From: Haemonchus contortus | Taxonomy: Eukaryota; Nematoda; Chromadorea; Rhabditida; Trichostrongylidae | Length of the DNA stretch: 64,000 bases | Assembly: GCA_000469685.2 (NCBI GenBank) | Contig: LS997564.1 | Location: 5,668,591-5,732,590, forward strand | Direction: 5' to 3' | Shown: one piece after another, positions 24,101 through 36,000 of the stretch | How the letters are laid out: each line of letters starts with the position of its first letter | Position numbering within the stretch: position 1 is the stretch's first letter | The notes under the pieces: model-generated | What the model was told of the DNA's origin: nothing | Seen by the model: only the letters and a program-made list of their open reading frames with translations | The model's database searches: none | Program-made: the position numbers and the translations under genes

Positions 24101-27100
24101 CGAGAACCTCTTTTACTACAGGCTACTACCTTATACAGGTGTCAGGAGCTCATTTGTAGGGCATATGAGGAACGACTGTCGTTCAGATCTGGTTTTTGAT
24201 TACTTGGGAGTTAGTGGGCGTTTATTTTTCGGTTACATATAAAGTTTTCTTCAGGTGTTCGGATTGGGGAACAAAACCTATGAACATTTCAACGCCGTTG
24301 GGAAGCTGTTCGATAAAAAACTCGAGGAACTCGGAGCCGAGCGAGCTTTTCCGTTAGGATTAGGAGATGATGATGCAAATCTGGAAGAAGATTTCATGAG
24401 GTCTGTTATATCGCAAGGCTTTCGAGAATGGGGTTATATTCAAGTGGAAAATGGAGGATTTAAAAATTTTAGTGTATGGCTCATCTCATAGGATTTCATA
24501 ATTATTGAAATGCTCGTTTCTATATGCTCCTGTTGTTCAGATGGCGTGAAGCTTTCTTACCGACAGTCGCCCAACGTTTCGGATGGGAACTGAATACTGA
24601 CGCTGAGACACTGCGTCAGTATCGTCTGGAGCTAGTCGATCACAATGCGAACGTCACTCTATTCAAAGTAAGTGGTACTTTCTAATTGTTTGTTTTGACC
24701 CTTTTGTAATACCTAGTAAGTTTCATTTTGAAGGGTGAGTATGGTCGTCTGGGTGCATTTGAACGCCTTCGTCCACCGTTTGACCAGAAGAATCCGTTCC
24801 CGGCGACGATAGCCGTGAATCGCGAGCTACACACCGAAAAAAGCGAACGTAGCTGCCGACATATAGAGTTTGCCGTAGAAGGTATTGATTAATTATATCG
24901 AAATTAATTCTAAAAGCGAATTTTTCATTGAAGGATCACGCATTCGATACGAGGCCGGTGATCACCTTGCTGTTTTCCCCACAAATGATCCAGAGCTAGT
25001 GGATGCGGTCATTTCCTTGTTGGATTTCGATCCGGAACAGGTCGGAATCGTATCAATAATATGTTAATCATTTTTTCACTGACACTCAATGATCAAGGTT
25101 CAGGCATTCCGTCTTATTAATGTTGACGAGGAGTCTTCGAAACGAAATCCGTTCCCATGTCCGTGCACATACCGAACTGCTTTAACGCATTATGTCGACA
25201 TTTGTGCTCCTCTAAAAAGCCATGTTCTTAAGGTAAGATATCATACCCTAGGTAGGTAATGGTATTCACCAGGAGTAAGCGAGCTATTGAGCATCCAATA
25301 GTAATCGAATCTTGAAGCATAGCCTGCAATTTCCCTTTTATAGATGGAAAGCTTGCATAGTTGCTTGATATATCGACCTTGATCTCCATAAAGCACAAAA
25401 GGAAGGCGTTGGACATTTGCAAGTCCGCTTACAGGATGGGCCACGCACACGACTGTCATTCGAATCGTGTTGGCACTTACAGAAATGAACAACTTAGGCA
25501 GTGATCCGCAAGCGCGGTTGATTTGTACAAAAAAATTAGCTGGATGGTCTGGGGTATATAGACCTCGGCATGGGATTGAATACGATCTCAAACGAAAAGA
25601 CGTGATCACCTAACCCGCTTTGGCATTCAGACTTAAATAAATCGCAGATATATTCATTGTTCAGCAGATATATTCGTTTCCTCACAAATCATATAAATTT
25701 TTCTTGACAGGCGATCAGCGAATATTGCTCAGACGAGAAAGAGAAGGCTTATCTTCAACTGCTATCCACTGCTACGGAGGAGGGATTGGTGCGTAATCCC
25801 TTCTCCACTTTGACTTTCTGGGTGTATCTGTTCTTGATAAAAACGAGAAATAGGATCATTTTGTAGCCTTCTAATCCGAGTTAATTTCAGAAAGAATATT
25901 CTAGCTACATTGTGAAAGAACGTCGTTCAATTATTGACGTGCTTCGAGCCCATCCGTCATGTAAGCCGCCCATTGAATATCTACTAGAACTGCTTCCTCG
26001 ACTACAAGTTCGTTTATTGATTTCATTCCAATCAATACTTGCTCTGGAAATATTTGAGGTCTTGATCCTGCAACAAAAAATATACACCCTAAGTCACCAA
26101 AGCTCACATTCACTTACGTTCGTCATCAGCTCGATCATTTCCTTACAATTTAGGCACGTTACTACAGTATCGCTTCTTCGCCAAAGCATCAGGAAAACCG
26201 TATCGCGATCTGTTGTATCGTCACGAAATATACGATTGGAGATCGTTTGATCAAAGGCGTTTGTACGAACTATTTAGCTGGAAAGGTGAGAGTTGATTCA
26301 TTCACTTTTTTATTTAGAGCTTGTAAACTTTATTTACAACCGGCAAACACATCATATGGTGAGACAGAACACCTATCGACTATTGTTGATATTGTCAGTT
26401 TGTTTAGGAAGAGGTGGTGTAGTGATAGGTGATGCACTATCACTCACACACATGATCCATATCGGATCCTGGATCGATGTCCGCCCAGATCATCCAAGCC
26501 TCCATCCCCCCGTTATTGGTACCAGACTCGCCTAAAAAGATAAATGCACTGACTTGTACATAAGAGGCTCGCGGCAAGTCATTGTATAAGCCATATAGGC
26601 ATCCAAAACCATCACTGCAATCTTGAATGGAAATCGATGCGTGGCTCGTCTTTAGGGCGGGGTTGGTCAACCCCCAAAAACTGCAGCCTTTTCCCTCTGT
26701 TATCAGGTTTTCTCAAGTGATAGGATCTCTGTTTGCCTTTTTCCTCACTGCATCTTGCTTTGCTCAGCAATAATATACATATCTTCAGTACTGTCTCCAC
26801 TGCCAGTGGCCTTTTATCAAGACCCTGGAAGCCGAATAGGGCCAAGTGGGGGAGTTGGGTAGATGGAGCAGGATAGGTGTAGCGTATTCTTCACATTACT
26901 CCTTCACATTTTATTTTTCGGTTGTAACAGCAACAGCTGCCTTCTGTAGACCTCGCAGAAAGCTCTGTTGGAAATCACCTGATGAGTGGCTATGATTGCC
27001 ATCCCGTCATCAGGTGACTTCCAAAAGTCACTTTCTTCAAATATTTCCGCAGGAATTAGTTTCGGATGGCTATTAAGAGTTTTATCAAACAAGTATAAGA

Positions 27101-28452
27101 GCTGATTCTTTTTGCAGGACGTGAATGACCGCACACCAGTTTTCGTACGTAAGTCACAAATGCGTCTACCACATCGTACAAATACTCCGGTGATTATGAT
27201 CGGTCCTGGAACAGGCTTTGCCCCATTCAGAGCGTTCCTCCAAGAGCGGAAATTCCAAAAGGATCAAGGTAAGAAGTGGTTCCATGCTTCTTTGGGGTTT
27301 TCTTCTCCGGCAGGTATAAATAAGCGTCTACGGTAAAAAAGAAAATCGGTCGCTTATCCGAATGAAGTCGATGAGCGGCTAATGAATGCGGTTTAAAGAT
27401 GCATCCTATTCAGGTAAAGAGATTGGGCCAATAATGTTGTACTACGGTTGTCGACATCCGGAACATGATTATATCTATCAGGATGAGATTGAAGAAATGG
27501 TCAAAGACGGTGTGATCACTGATTTGTACTGCGCATTTTCGCGTGCTCAAGAGCACAAAATTTACGTGCAGGTGAGAACTGAGTATTTTTTACAACCCTT
27601 TTTAATCTAGTACTGTAATATTCCCACAAATGAAGCCGTTGTCTGAGAGTTACAAGGGGTTCATTCGATGTGGGCGATCCTAGACTGCCTCTCTAGTGCA
27701 TCCCGTTCATTTCAATGTAAACTCTCTGCTGAAACGACATGCAAGACATCAACGCAGCTGCGAATTCACCATGCACGCGTGCCTAATAGGTACGTCTTCC
27801 AGGAGACAGGTTTCCGACTGCACGACTTGGCCCAATAGAAACATGGGCTGAATTCACCTGACATGCGCTGCTGTGTAAGTCGGGTATTTTTTGGTGCATT
27901 CCAAGCCTCAATTCTCGAATTTCTCCCCCGTCAGGATGCCCACCACGCTGCTTCGCTACCAATCGGGTTCTTCAAATTGAACGCGTTTCCAATCCAGTGG
28001 CCGAACTGAGGCACCCCACAGAAATTCGCGGCTCTCTGCCTACACCGTTGCACCCAAATGCGGAAAATGATTTTATCGGTTTGAAATTTGAGGTTCAGGG
28101 TTGAATTATGACACTATTTCAGAACAGGCTATGGGAAAGTCGCGACAAGGTTTGGAGTGCCATCGAAGCTGGTGCACATATCTATGTTTGCGGGTAAGTC
28201 CATAGATAAACTTTTCCATTTACTGGATAAAATCGATTTGTATACCTTTATGGGACGTGACCCCTGCCATTTATTGATAATTCTATATTGATCGTCTCGT
28301 GATTTAGTGACGCTCGTAACATGGCTCGTGATGTGCAGAACGTTTTGCTACGCATATTACAAGAAGTAGGAGGTAAAAGTGAAGAGGAATCGGCTACACT
28401 ATTCAAGAATTTGGAGCGACAACGAAGATATCAAGCCGACGTCTGGTCATAA
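21123..28452 (+). CDS. emb-8: NADPH-cytochrome P450 reductase
   Basis: This diflavin enzyme passes electrons from NADPH through FAD and FMN to microsomal P450s. Seventeen exons splice in phase to 661 aa: 21123-21235, 22085-22172, 22229-22315, 22942-22996, 23147-23274, 24255-24400, 24541-24667, 24734-24881, 24934-25040, 25098-25232, 25711-25788, 25891-26007, 26154-26285, 27118-27268, 27414-27571, 28123-28193 and 28308-28452. Residues 12-30 form the N-terminal ER anchor. The FMN domain shows [23 protein letters not shown] and [12 protein letters not shown]. The FAD domain shows RYYSIASS and GVCTNYLA, and the NADPH domain [25 protein letters not shown] and [13 protein letters not shown]. The penultimate Trp of ADVWS is the residue that stacks on FAD. 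Length matches the family. All intron phases close, so the gene looks intact. Intron 13 holds a SINE. The symbol is by orthology with C. elegans emb-8. Confidence 0.97.
26410..26700 (+). mobile_element. tRNA-derived SINE, copy 1 (in POR intron 13)
   Basis: The head reads GGTGGTGTAGTGATAGGTG, followed by GATGCACTATC, and the body shares GGATCGATGTCCGCC, ATTGGTACCAGACTCG, GACTTGTACAT and GCAAGTCATTGTATA with copies at 37301-37590 (+) and 44943-45257 (-). The B-box region is eroded in this copy. It lies in the sense direction within the 832-bp intron 13, clear of splice sites. Confidence 0.75.
26957..27037. repeat. Hairpin in POR intron 13
   Basis: GGAAATCACCTGATGA (26970-26985) pairs with TCATCAGGTGACTTCC (27007-27022). 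Pairing continues imperfectly for about 13 more bases outward, around a 21-base loop. It lies about 80 bases before the exon 14 acceptor. Confidence 0.65.
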
Positions 28453-30250
28453 GTCTTGTATGGTCCATATGCAGTACCACTTATGTATCGTAGACCAGTT
28501 ATCGTACTCCGAATCGTGCTAGAATTGGTCAGGTTCGAGTGTATTACGGTAACTACCTCACAGATTTCTTGTGCTGTCTTTCTCGTGCTAGATGTATGAG
28601 GAAATCGTCAGGGTTGCTGATTTCCAACATATCACTCTAACTATCAGGGTGTGCGGGAAGTATGAGCCGGAAATTTCTTGACCGTCCTTCCTCTTTCTGA
28701 AATTTTTGGGAAATTTCCATAGAAATACTATGGAGAACATTACTGCTAACGTGTGGGAGAATAACGTATCCTAAGATTTTATTATCACCATCGATCCACC
28801 AAATTGGGCGAGCTCATCTTCGGCTTTCTTGTTTCCGACTTCAATGCACTGGTACGAAGCGTGCACAGAAAAGCTTAGAAGATGCTTTGAGGCTGAATTC
28901 TTGATATTGATAGGCTTCAGCAGCGACTTCAGTGGATGGAATCGAATTCGTAATATAGTGCATGCCAGAAATGGGGTACAAATTGGCCATTATAGGGTCG
29001 AATAGGCATTGAAGAGAGAGCAGATTTGTTATGCACAAGTAGGTAGTGAGCTTATGCGATAATTCCATGGGAACCTCCAGAACATTGCAGAAAGAAATTT
29101 GGAGTATCGCGCGGAATGTTTGGCAGACAATACTTTCCGCCACCTAATATCGTAATGATGGTTGTCTCATACTTTACGTTCTCGCCTGTTGTCGTTTGTT
29201 TGGTCTTATTAGGCAGATCTCGCATTCCGTGGATTTTGTGATACAGTAACTGGATAGGCTAGTAAATACCAGACAATGATGGATAAGTCGTCGTATGTGC
29301 GGCGTTCCTAAAAAATAAAGTGGGTAACCTCCTAGGTGAGACCATGAGAACTCGTAATGTTCCAGCTACTCTTAGAAAACTCAGCCTGCATTACTGTATC
29401 ACAAAACCAACGGCTGTCGAAGTCTGGCTGGTTTCAAACATAAGCTTAAGATTGTTTAATCACCATACTTGTGATTTCTTTTGTGATAGTTTTTCTTTAG
29501 AATTTACTAATACTTGCATGTTTTAATTTGTTTTTTTTTTTCTGAAATGATTTTTTCTTTGCCACCTTACGGTGCTTGCGTCTACCTTGAGAAATCGGTT
29601 TTTATCGATAGTTTAGTCGTTTATTACTTTTTATAAGGTAATTATGTTATTCCAAGTTTGTATTTCCGGTCACTGTCATAATCGCCGAGCGGAATTGACA
29701 TGAAATTAAAGTGATCCAAATTCAGTCTGTCCCTGACTGGATGGCGTGTTCATTGTCTTCGCGGGTGCTATTCCAGTAATTTTGGTGATAACTATGTGAT
29801 GTTAATTCATGTTTTTTATGTAAAATTTTGTTGAATGTATTGGATTTTCGCTTAGACGCAGAAGCGAGGTGGTCCTGACAAGAAGGAACTCCACGTCAAT
29901 GCACTATGCACGTCAGCATTCGATCATGCATTCGAACTGTCTGATATGCATGGTAGGTAGTCTTTTTTATAATTATCGAGTTGTTTTTCTTTATAAAGTT
30001 CATTAGCCCGCGATAAATGAGTAGACCTGTCGGGGCGTTTACACTCAATGATCTAGGGTATATCTGAATAAATTTATAATTCATGGTTATTTCAAAGTGA
30101 TCGGCTCTATGAAGCTGGTCACTTATCGAGTGGATCACTATCACTAAATATTGCTGGTACCAATTATAGAAAAACAGCGACACTGTGAAGATTCTGTTGA
30201 GAATCAGCAGGATATCAACTATTATTATTTAAAAGGCGTTTTTATTACTA
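28453..30250. other. Intergenic DNA downstream of POR
   Basis: The 3' UTR of POR lies here; an AATAAAG hexamer candidate occurs at 29310, which would be a long UTR. A minus-strand 100-codon frame at 28841-29143 has no recognisable family. Nothing else is supported. Confidence 0.45.
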
Positions 30251-30801
30251 TTAGGTTAGTGCATGCGGATTTTTTCGCGGCTTCTTTCTCTCGATAAAAT
30301 TAAACCTTCAAATTCGGGATTTTTGTAAAAATAATCTTCTCGCTTTCCTCAACAGAAATATGTCTATCAAGTCATCTTCATATACGCCACATTATGCTCT
30401 ATTACTTCGAGAAATGTTGGAAGGCGGCACACTCATAACGTGATCTCAACGAATTTCTCGGCGATGGAACAGTCAGCCAGAGTCGAATAGAATGGAATTT
30501 GCTTCTACTGTCGCCCTATTCACCAACAGAAACTTATGGATTATCACGTTGATCGCCTGTTGAAAAATTGGTTAACGAATAGAACTTTCGACGAAATGGA
30601 TGGCTTGATGGCCAACGTCAAGGCGTGATCGCCTCCAAGAATCGAAAATTCCGACCTCCCGGCAATTGGGAAGCAGTGCTTCACGTAGATGGTGGGTATG
30701 TTCCGGAGCAATTATTCAAATATGTCTTTGCTAGATATTTCTATCGTTTCTTCAAGTAGAATTTGCTGAAAAAAATCCGCAATAATTATGCATCAACCTA
30801 A
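30251..30801 (+). mobile_element. Mariner-type element, internally deleted
   Basis: Terminal inverted repeats TTAGGTTAGTGCATGCGG (left) and TTAGGTTGATGCATAATT (right, read on the minus strand) are flanked by TA dinucleotides at 30249-30250 and 30802-30803. TTAGGTTGGTGCA-like ends and TA targets are hallmarks of mariner elements. Inside, broken frames still show the transposase N-terminal region (RDLNEFLGDGTVSQSR) and a stretch ending GNWEAVLHVDG. At 551 bp it lacks most of a 1.3-kb mariner, including the catalytic DDD/E part, and has stops, so it is non-autonomous. Confidence 0.8.
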
Positions 30802-30869
30802 TATTACTGGTATTATTCACAAAGCTTTTAAAGTTTAATTAGAAACAGTGACCGTCTAATGAAGTGCCT

Positions 30870-31160
30870 ATAGCCTTCATGAGCGGTGGTCCTGGTAAAC
30901 GTATTCGACTGGGATCGCTTAGAGCAGTACTTTCCTCCTTGATGAGCCCCTACTACATACTTGGTAGATAGTTGCTAGCTGAGACAAAGGGCTCATCACC
31001 AGGAAAGCTCATGGCTCTGAGTGGATCAGTTCTTAAGACCTCCAAGCCTAATGTCCTTGATGTATATTTCCATCCTGTCCTAGAGAGGTCAGGTAAGAGT
31101 TTCTGGAGAAGAGTTGATCATACGAAGGCATATGCACGAATCATGACATCTTCATTTATT
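30870..31160 (+). repeat. Dispersed repeat shared with 54735-55090
   Basis: The block shares TCCTTGATGAGCC, the tract around CATCCTGTCCTAG, TTTCTGGAGAA and TACGAAGGCRTATG in the same order with 54735-55090. Both lie downstream (3') of an srd gene. It may be the flank of the srd tandem duplication or an unclassified transposon; no clean ORF survives. Confidence 0.55.
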
Positions 31161-31652
31161 ACTATGCTATTAATATTAATAGTATTATGCTATTATAACG
31201 CTATATTATGCGATTATGATATAATTACAACACAAGTTGTACTGAAATCTATTGAGAAGAACATTTGCAGTACGATCAACATATTCTATTTACTATTTGA
31301 CGATCGGATGGGTTTTAAGCTTGAATTAAATGTGACACAATCGAAATACTATTCTCAATAGCGTTACCGAAGTGATTACTCAATATGCTGCTTTGAAGCG
31401 ATGTGTCTGTTGATCCGTGCCTGGTTGTGTTTTGGACATTGTTTATGAAATAAACTGTAGAGATCAGTTTGGGATAGCTTGAGTATGGGAGAAGAGGTTT
31501 TAGTAGCACATATACTGGGGGACTTCTAATATATTTTTAGGGAATCTGGCACCGCCATTGGAGTCATCACCTTCAATAACCCACATATATGTACTTGCTT
31601 CGGTTTACTCAACTTTTGTGCTAACATTTATATAGATTATTTTTAATTTTTT

Positions 31653-32975
31653 GCCGTTTCATAAGTATAGGATCACCACCGACAGCACGGATGTTTCGAA
31701 ATCTAGTGCAGCAGAATTTGCACTTGGAGGGATCTGTATGGGAGAGAATGTACTGAAACCTGTATCACGAAATGTTCATGAGGGCAATTTGGATAATCGT
31801 GAGATCCCTCAGCTCCGTTAAAAGATATTTGAAGACTACAGAGCCCCCACGAGGACAGGATGCCCGCGCAAGCTAACCTCGCACGACGAGAGGAGCATGT
31901 TAAGACCTATTTCAGACAAAACTTTGACGTTGAACAAAGTTCGATCGGAGTTGGGTTTCTCGGTGTCAAAACTACTGAATGGAGAGCCGTGAAAAGGAGC
32001 AGCAGCGTTGTCAGGGCAGCATTGAAGAGGGCTCACAGGCTTGCCGACCACCACAGGAAGGCATGACTTGAATTTGAGAAGGTGAGTTTGGGATGAGATT
32101 GGACGAAAGTTAACCAGTATTGCCGATTAGTCATACACTCCAATATTCTCATTCTGGTCATATTTTTGAATGAAAAGAAAGTTAAGGCCCGATGGTTACA
32201 ACTACTACTGGCATGACTTACGAAAAGAACCGATCAACTCAAGTCGTCGCAATTCTGGAGGAGAAAGTCTCACGGAACGAGGTGCCTTCTGCAAAGATGT
32301 CGGGATGGAGCTTGCTCTCGTGACCTCCAAAATGAACCCCAAGGACTTTCAGGAAGTCTGACAATGGCGCCTGGTGCCATTTCTGAGCCGGCGACGTGGT
32401 CCTGATACGCTTTTCAACAGGACAGTGCTGCGATTCACGTTAGTCTTTTCAAAAAAGTCTGGTTGCTTTCCCGAAATTTCGAAGTTCTGACATGGCCAGC
32501 TTGCGGCCCCGATCGGAACCCGATGAAGAATTGGTCGGGCATCATTATAAAAAAGATTTATGCGAACAACCGTCAGTTCCAGTCGATATAAGAGCTCAAG
32601 CAGGGAGTACTTGAATCTTGGAATGAAATTTCCGGCGAGGTCTTTCGAAACCTTGTTTTGAGTATGCCATATAGGCTATTCGACACTGGGCTAGAACAAG
32701 GATGACCCATCGACTACTAACTGTTTTTTTTGTCGTAACTAATCATAATTTTTCAAGAAATTTCCAAAGTGATCTTATACTTATGAAACGGCGAGGGATT
32801 CAAAAATTAAATATCTATAAAAATGTTTTGTCAAATGTCGAAAAACGCCCCTTCATGAGGGTTATTCATTGTTGTGAATCTGACAATAGTGCTCAAAACT
32901 ATCCGCTTGGCTGGTTATTCTGTAAACACGAAATTTGAGGCGATCTTATACTTATGAGACGCTCTGTGTAATAAA
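31653..32975 (+). mobile_element. Tc1-like transposon relic with IR/DR ends
   Basis: Broken frames encode Tc1/mariner transposase pieces in order: GRPRKLTSHDERSMLR-like DNA-binding region (31850-31900), VRAALKRAHRLADHHRKA (about 32000-32063), DGYNYYWHDLRKEP from the catalytic core (32190-32235) and a C-terminal SPDLNPMEN-like part read across frames (32500-32700). Inverted copies of GATCYTATACTTATGAAACG lie at 31653-31677 and 32767-32791, and a further direct copy at 32942-32962. Paired direct repeats inside inverted ends are the IR/DR arrangement of some Tc1 elements. Frameshifts and stops make it dead. Confidence 0.78.
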
Positions 32976-33007
32976 TTAAATTGCTATGGTGCTGCTGCCT
33001 CTCTCTG

Positions 33008-36000
33008 TCAGAGTGGAGTAACGTTAAAAACGACGGTTGTGGTTGCTTGTTTTGCAGCTATTTTTTTTGACTTTAAGAACTTATCTCGTATCCATATACG
33101 GTAAGGGCTGACAAAATATAGCGACACTAGGGGATTTATTGCAGGAATAGGTGCAAACAGATAGACAAAGGAGTAATCCATGAGAGGATGGTGATAGATG
33201 TTCAAGGAATCAATTAGACTGACGGCTATGCCGGCCAAGTAGATCAAGGGCAGGCAGACTTGAATGGCGAGAGCCTGAAATGATTTCATTTAATTAGCTA
33301 AGTTCAATTCAAGGTATTTTTGAAAGCAAAGAAAGCAGAAGAAGTTCACTGATAATTTCTTTAAATTACATCTTGATTCTTACATTTTCTCGGATCTCGA
33401 CCACAAGCTGGTAAAGTTGGTCGATGTTTATACTAAATGCGACAGTACTATTTTCCTCCAGTAGTTTTTGGTGGATAGATTCTCTCATACCCCACCGAAT
33501 CAAGAGAAGGTCACCTCTCCAAATTGTTTCCTTCGGTGGAGTTTGTCTTTGCCTTGGATGGTGGCCCTGTTTCACGAGAAAGTCTGCTGAAGCATTCGAC
33601 CCTGACCTCTTGTCATCGGTTAGTCGGGGTGGATCCATCACGATAAAACTTCCCAGCAGCCTTTTCGAAAAAATGGTGCTGTATGGTGGTTTGAGCACCC
33701 ATATCACCTGTATCACCTGTCGTCCCGTTGATCATCGACTTCCTCGAGCGGGCGCCAGTAACGTCTCCATTCGTCCCTGTCACGAGCCAGAGTGGTCCAG
33801 TGAATCGTCCTCGCTTCAGGGACACAAGGTTCAACATACCCTTCCTTCAGAGCTTTCGTGAAGAAGTCTGACCATCTCGTTAGCGGCCGTCCTGGAGTTG
33901 CTTTGATATCCCGAGGAATCCAGTCAGTAACCGCCCTGCTCCAACGGTCATCACTATATCGCATAACGTGTCCGGCCCACCTGATCTTCGATTTCTTGGC
34001 GTAGTCAACGGCATCCCTGATCTTCGTTCGTTGACGGAGCTCGGAACTCCGGATTCCGTTCTGCACTTGCATGTACAGGGAAATTCCGAGCATCGTCCTT
34101 TCCAAAGCGCGTTGAGTAACGCTGACAGCATGCTCATCCTGCTTTCGAAGAGTCCAGGTCTCCGAGGCGTACGTTGAAGCAGGAAGGACAGCAGTGGCTG
34201 CTTTCATGGTCCGCCGGCCGGCCGGCCGGCGTGCCGGCGTGCCGGCGGAGGCAGTGCTAGGGGGGGAGCTGCTTTCATGGTCCGCCGGCCGGCCGGCCGG
34301 CGTGCCGGCGTGCCGGCGGAGGCAGTGCTAGGGGGGGAGCAGGGAGGCAGACAGATGGGCAAACAGTCCACGCCCCTTCGAAGGGTTGAAAACAAACAAC
34401 CTTCGAAGGGGCGTGGACTGTTTCCCTTACACTGTCTGCCTCCCTCTTCCCCCCTAGCACTGCCTCCGCCGGCACGCCGGTCGGCCGGCGGACTATGAAA
34501 GCAGCCAGTGTCGAAAAGGTGAGCGCGGAGCCGGATGTTCTTTGTCTTCTTCACTACCTCCTCGATATTCTTAAATGCTCCCCACGCGGCGCGTTTCCTT
34601 CCGCACAGCTCTGGAGCTAGGTCGTTCATCATGTTGACTTCCCGACCTAGATACACATAGCTAGAGCTTTCGGAGAAATTCGTTCCGTTTAACGTGAAAG
34701 GAGCGTCAGGTACCAGCTCGTTTTTCATGAACATCATCTTCGTTAGGTTCAGCCTCAAGCAGATCTTTCCACAAGCACTATCAAACTCGGCCTCCATTCG
34801 TTCCGCCTGCTGATGTTCGGTGTTATGAGCACGATGTCGTCTGCAAAGCAAATGACGCATGATATTCTCGAGCGCGGCACTGAAAAGTTGTCCGATTGAT
34901 CTCCGATTGAAGATGATGTGGTCTATTTCATTATGGAACTGTCCACCAGGTGACTCCCATGTTCATCTTAAATTAGAGGGCTCTTGGAACTGCGAGTTAC
35001 CATGGATGGTGTGGGTCGTCATGATAAACTCGGACAACCTTTCACCCTGCTCATTCCATTCCACTCCGCGAGTCCCGATGTGGAGCTCTTCAGCCGTTCT
35101 TCTGGGGTCAATCTTGGCGTTAAAATCACCGACGATGACCTTGAAGAAAGTGCGGTCTTCTCTGTAGGGCCTCTCCAAATCCATATAAAACGCCTCCAAC
35201 TCCACTTCTTCGTAGCTTGATGTTGGTGCGTAGGCAACGAAGATGGTTAGAGCTGGGGTTGAGCCACATCTTCTTAATCGCAAACATCCGATTCGGGTTA
35301 TTAAGCTTTCATAAAGATCGATGTTCATGGTCAAGTGCGTATTGACGAGGACACCTACGCCGCCGATGCCTCTGCTGTCGCACGTTCCAAGAAGCAGTTC
35401 TTCTCCAGTCTCAAATACAGCGCGCAGCGGGCGATGCCTTCTCGTCTCGGTCCGTCCGATGACGTCGTACTTGATCTTCCTAGCTCGCATCATCAGGTCT
35501 TCTATACACATCCGATGCAAGGGTCCGTGCGTTGAAAGTACAAATCGCCATCTTGGTCCTTCTCTTTTTGGGCAGCTTGTTTTGGCCCTGAGATTTTCGC
35601 AGCCTGTCCCGAGCGGTGCTACCCAACGCTGCCGTATTGGGGCTCCCTCAGATTCAGGGGAATGCGGCCCATTTCTGTTACTGTTTTTGGCGTGAAGATA
35701 CCCAACGTGCAGCTTGCCAGGCTCTAACGTGGGGGCTATGGGCTCCGGGGGCTTGCCAGGCTATACCGAAGTGGACAGGAGGCTTTGTTTTTGGAGGCGG
35801 CCCCGAATCGCCTCCCAGATACTTCCCAAACACTCGAATGCAAGCTTTTGGCCGAGTCGATGGGCAGGATACCAACTGCACCCACAGACTCTCCACACAC
35901 GTATGCGTGGATCGCCTGCGAGGAACAGAAGGTATATCGACCCAGCACAGCAAAATCAAGGAGTCCATCCCCTGAATCCACCTGCGTCTCTGGGCAAGTA

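Noticed and set aside
28841..29143. Minus-strand 100-codon frame downstream of POR, considered as a transposase C-terminus
   Set aside because: No catalytic motif, inverted repeats or homologous copy could be found.
34277..34498. Pro/Ala/Arg-rich ORFs on both strands of the foldback
   Set aside because: They are by-products of the G/C-rich palindrome, mirrored on both strands.
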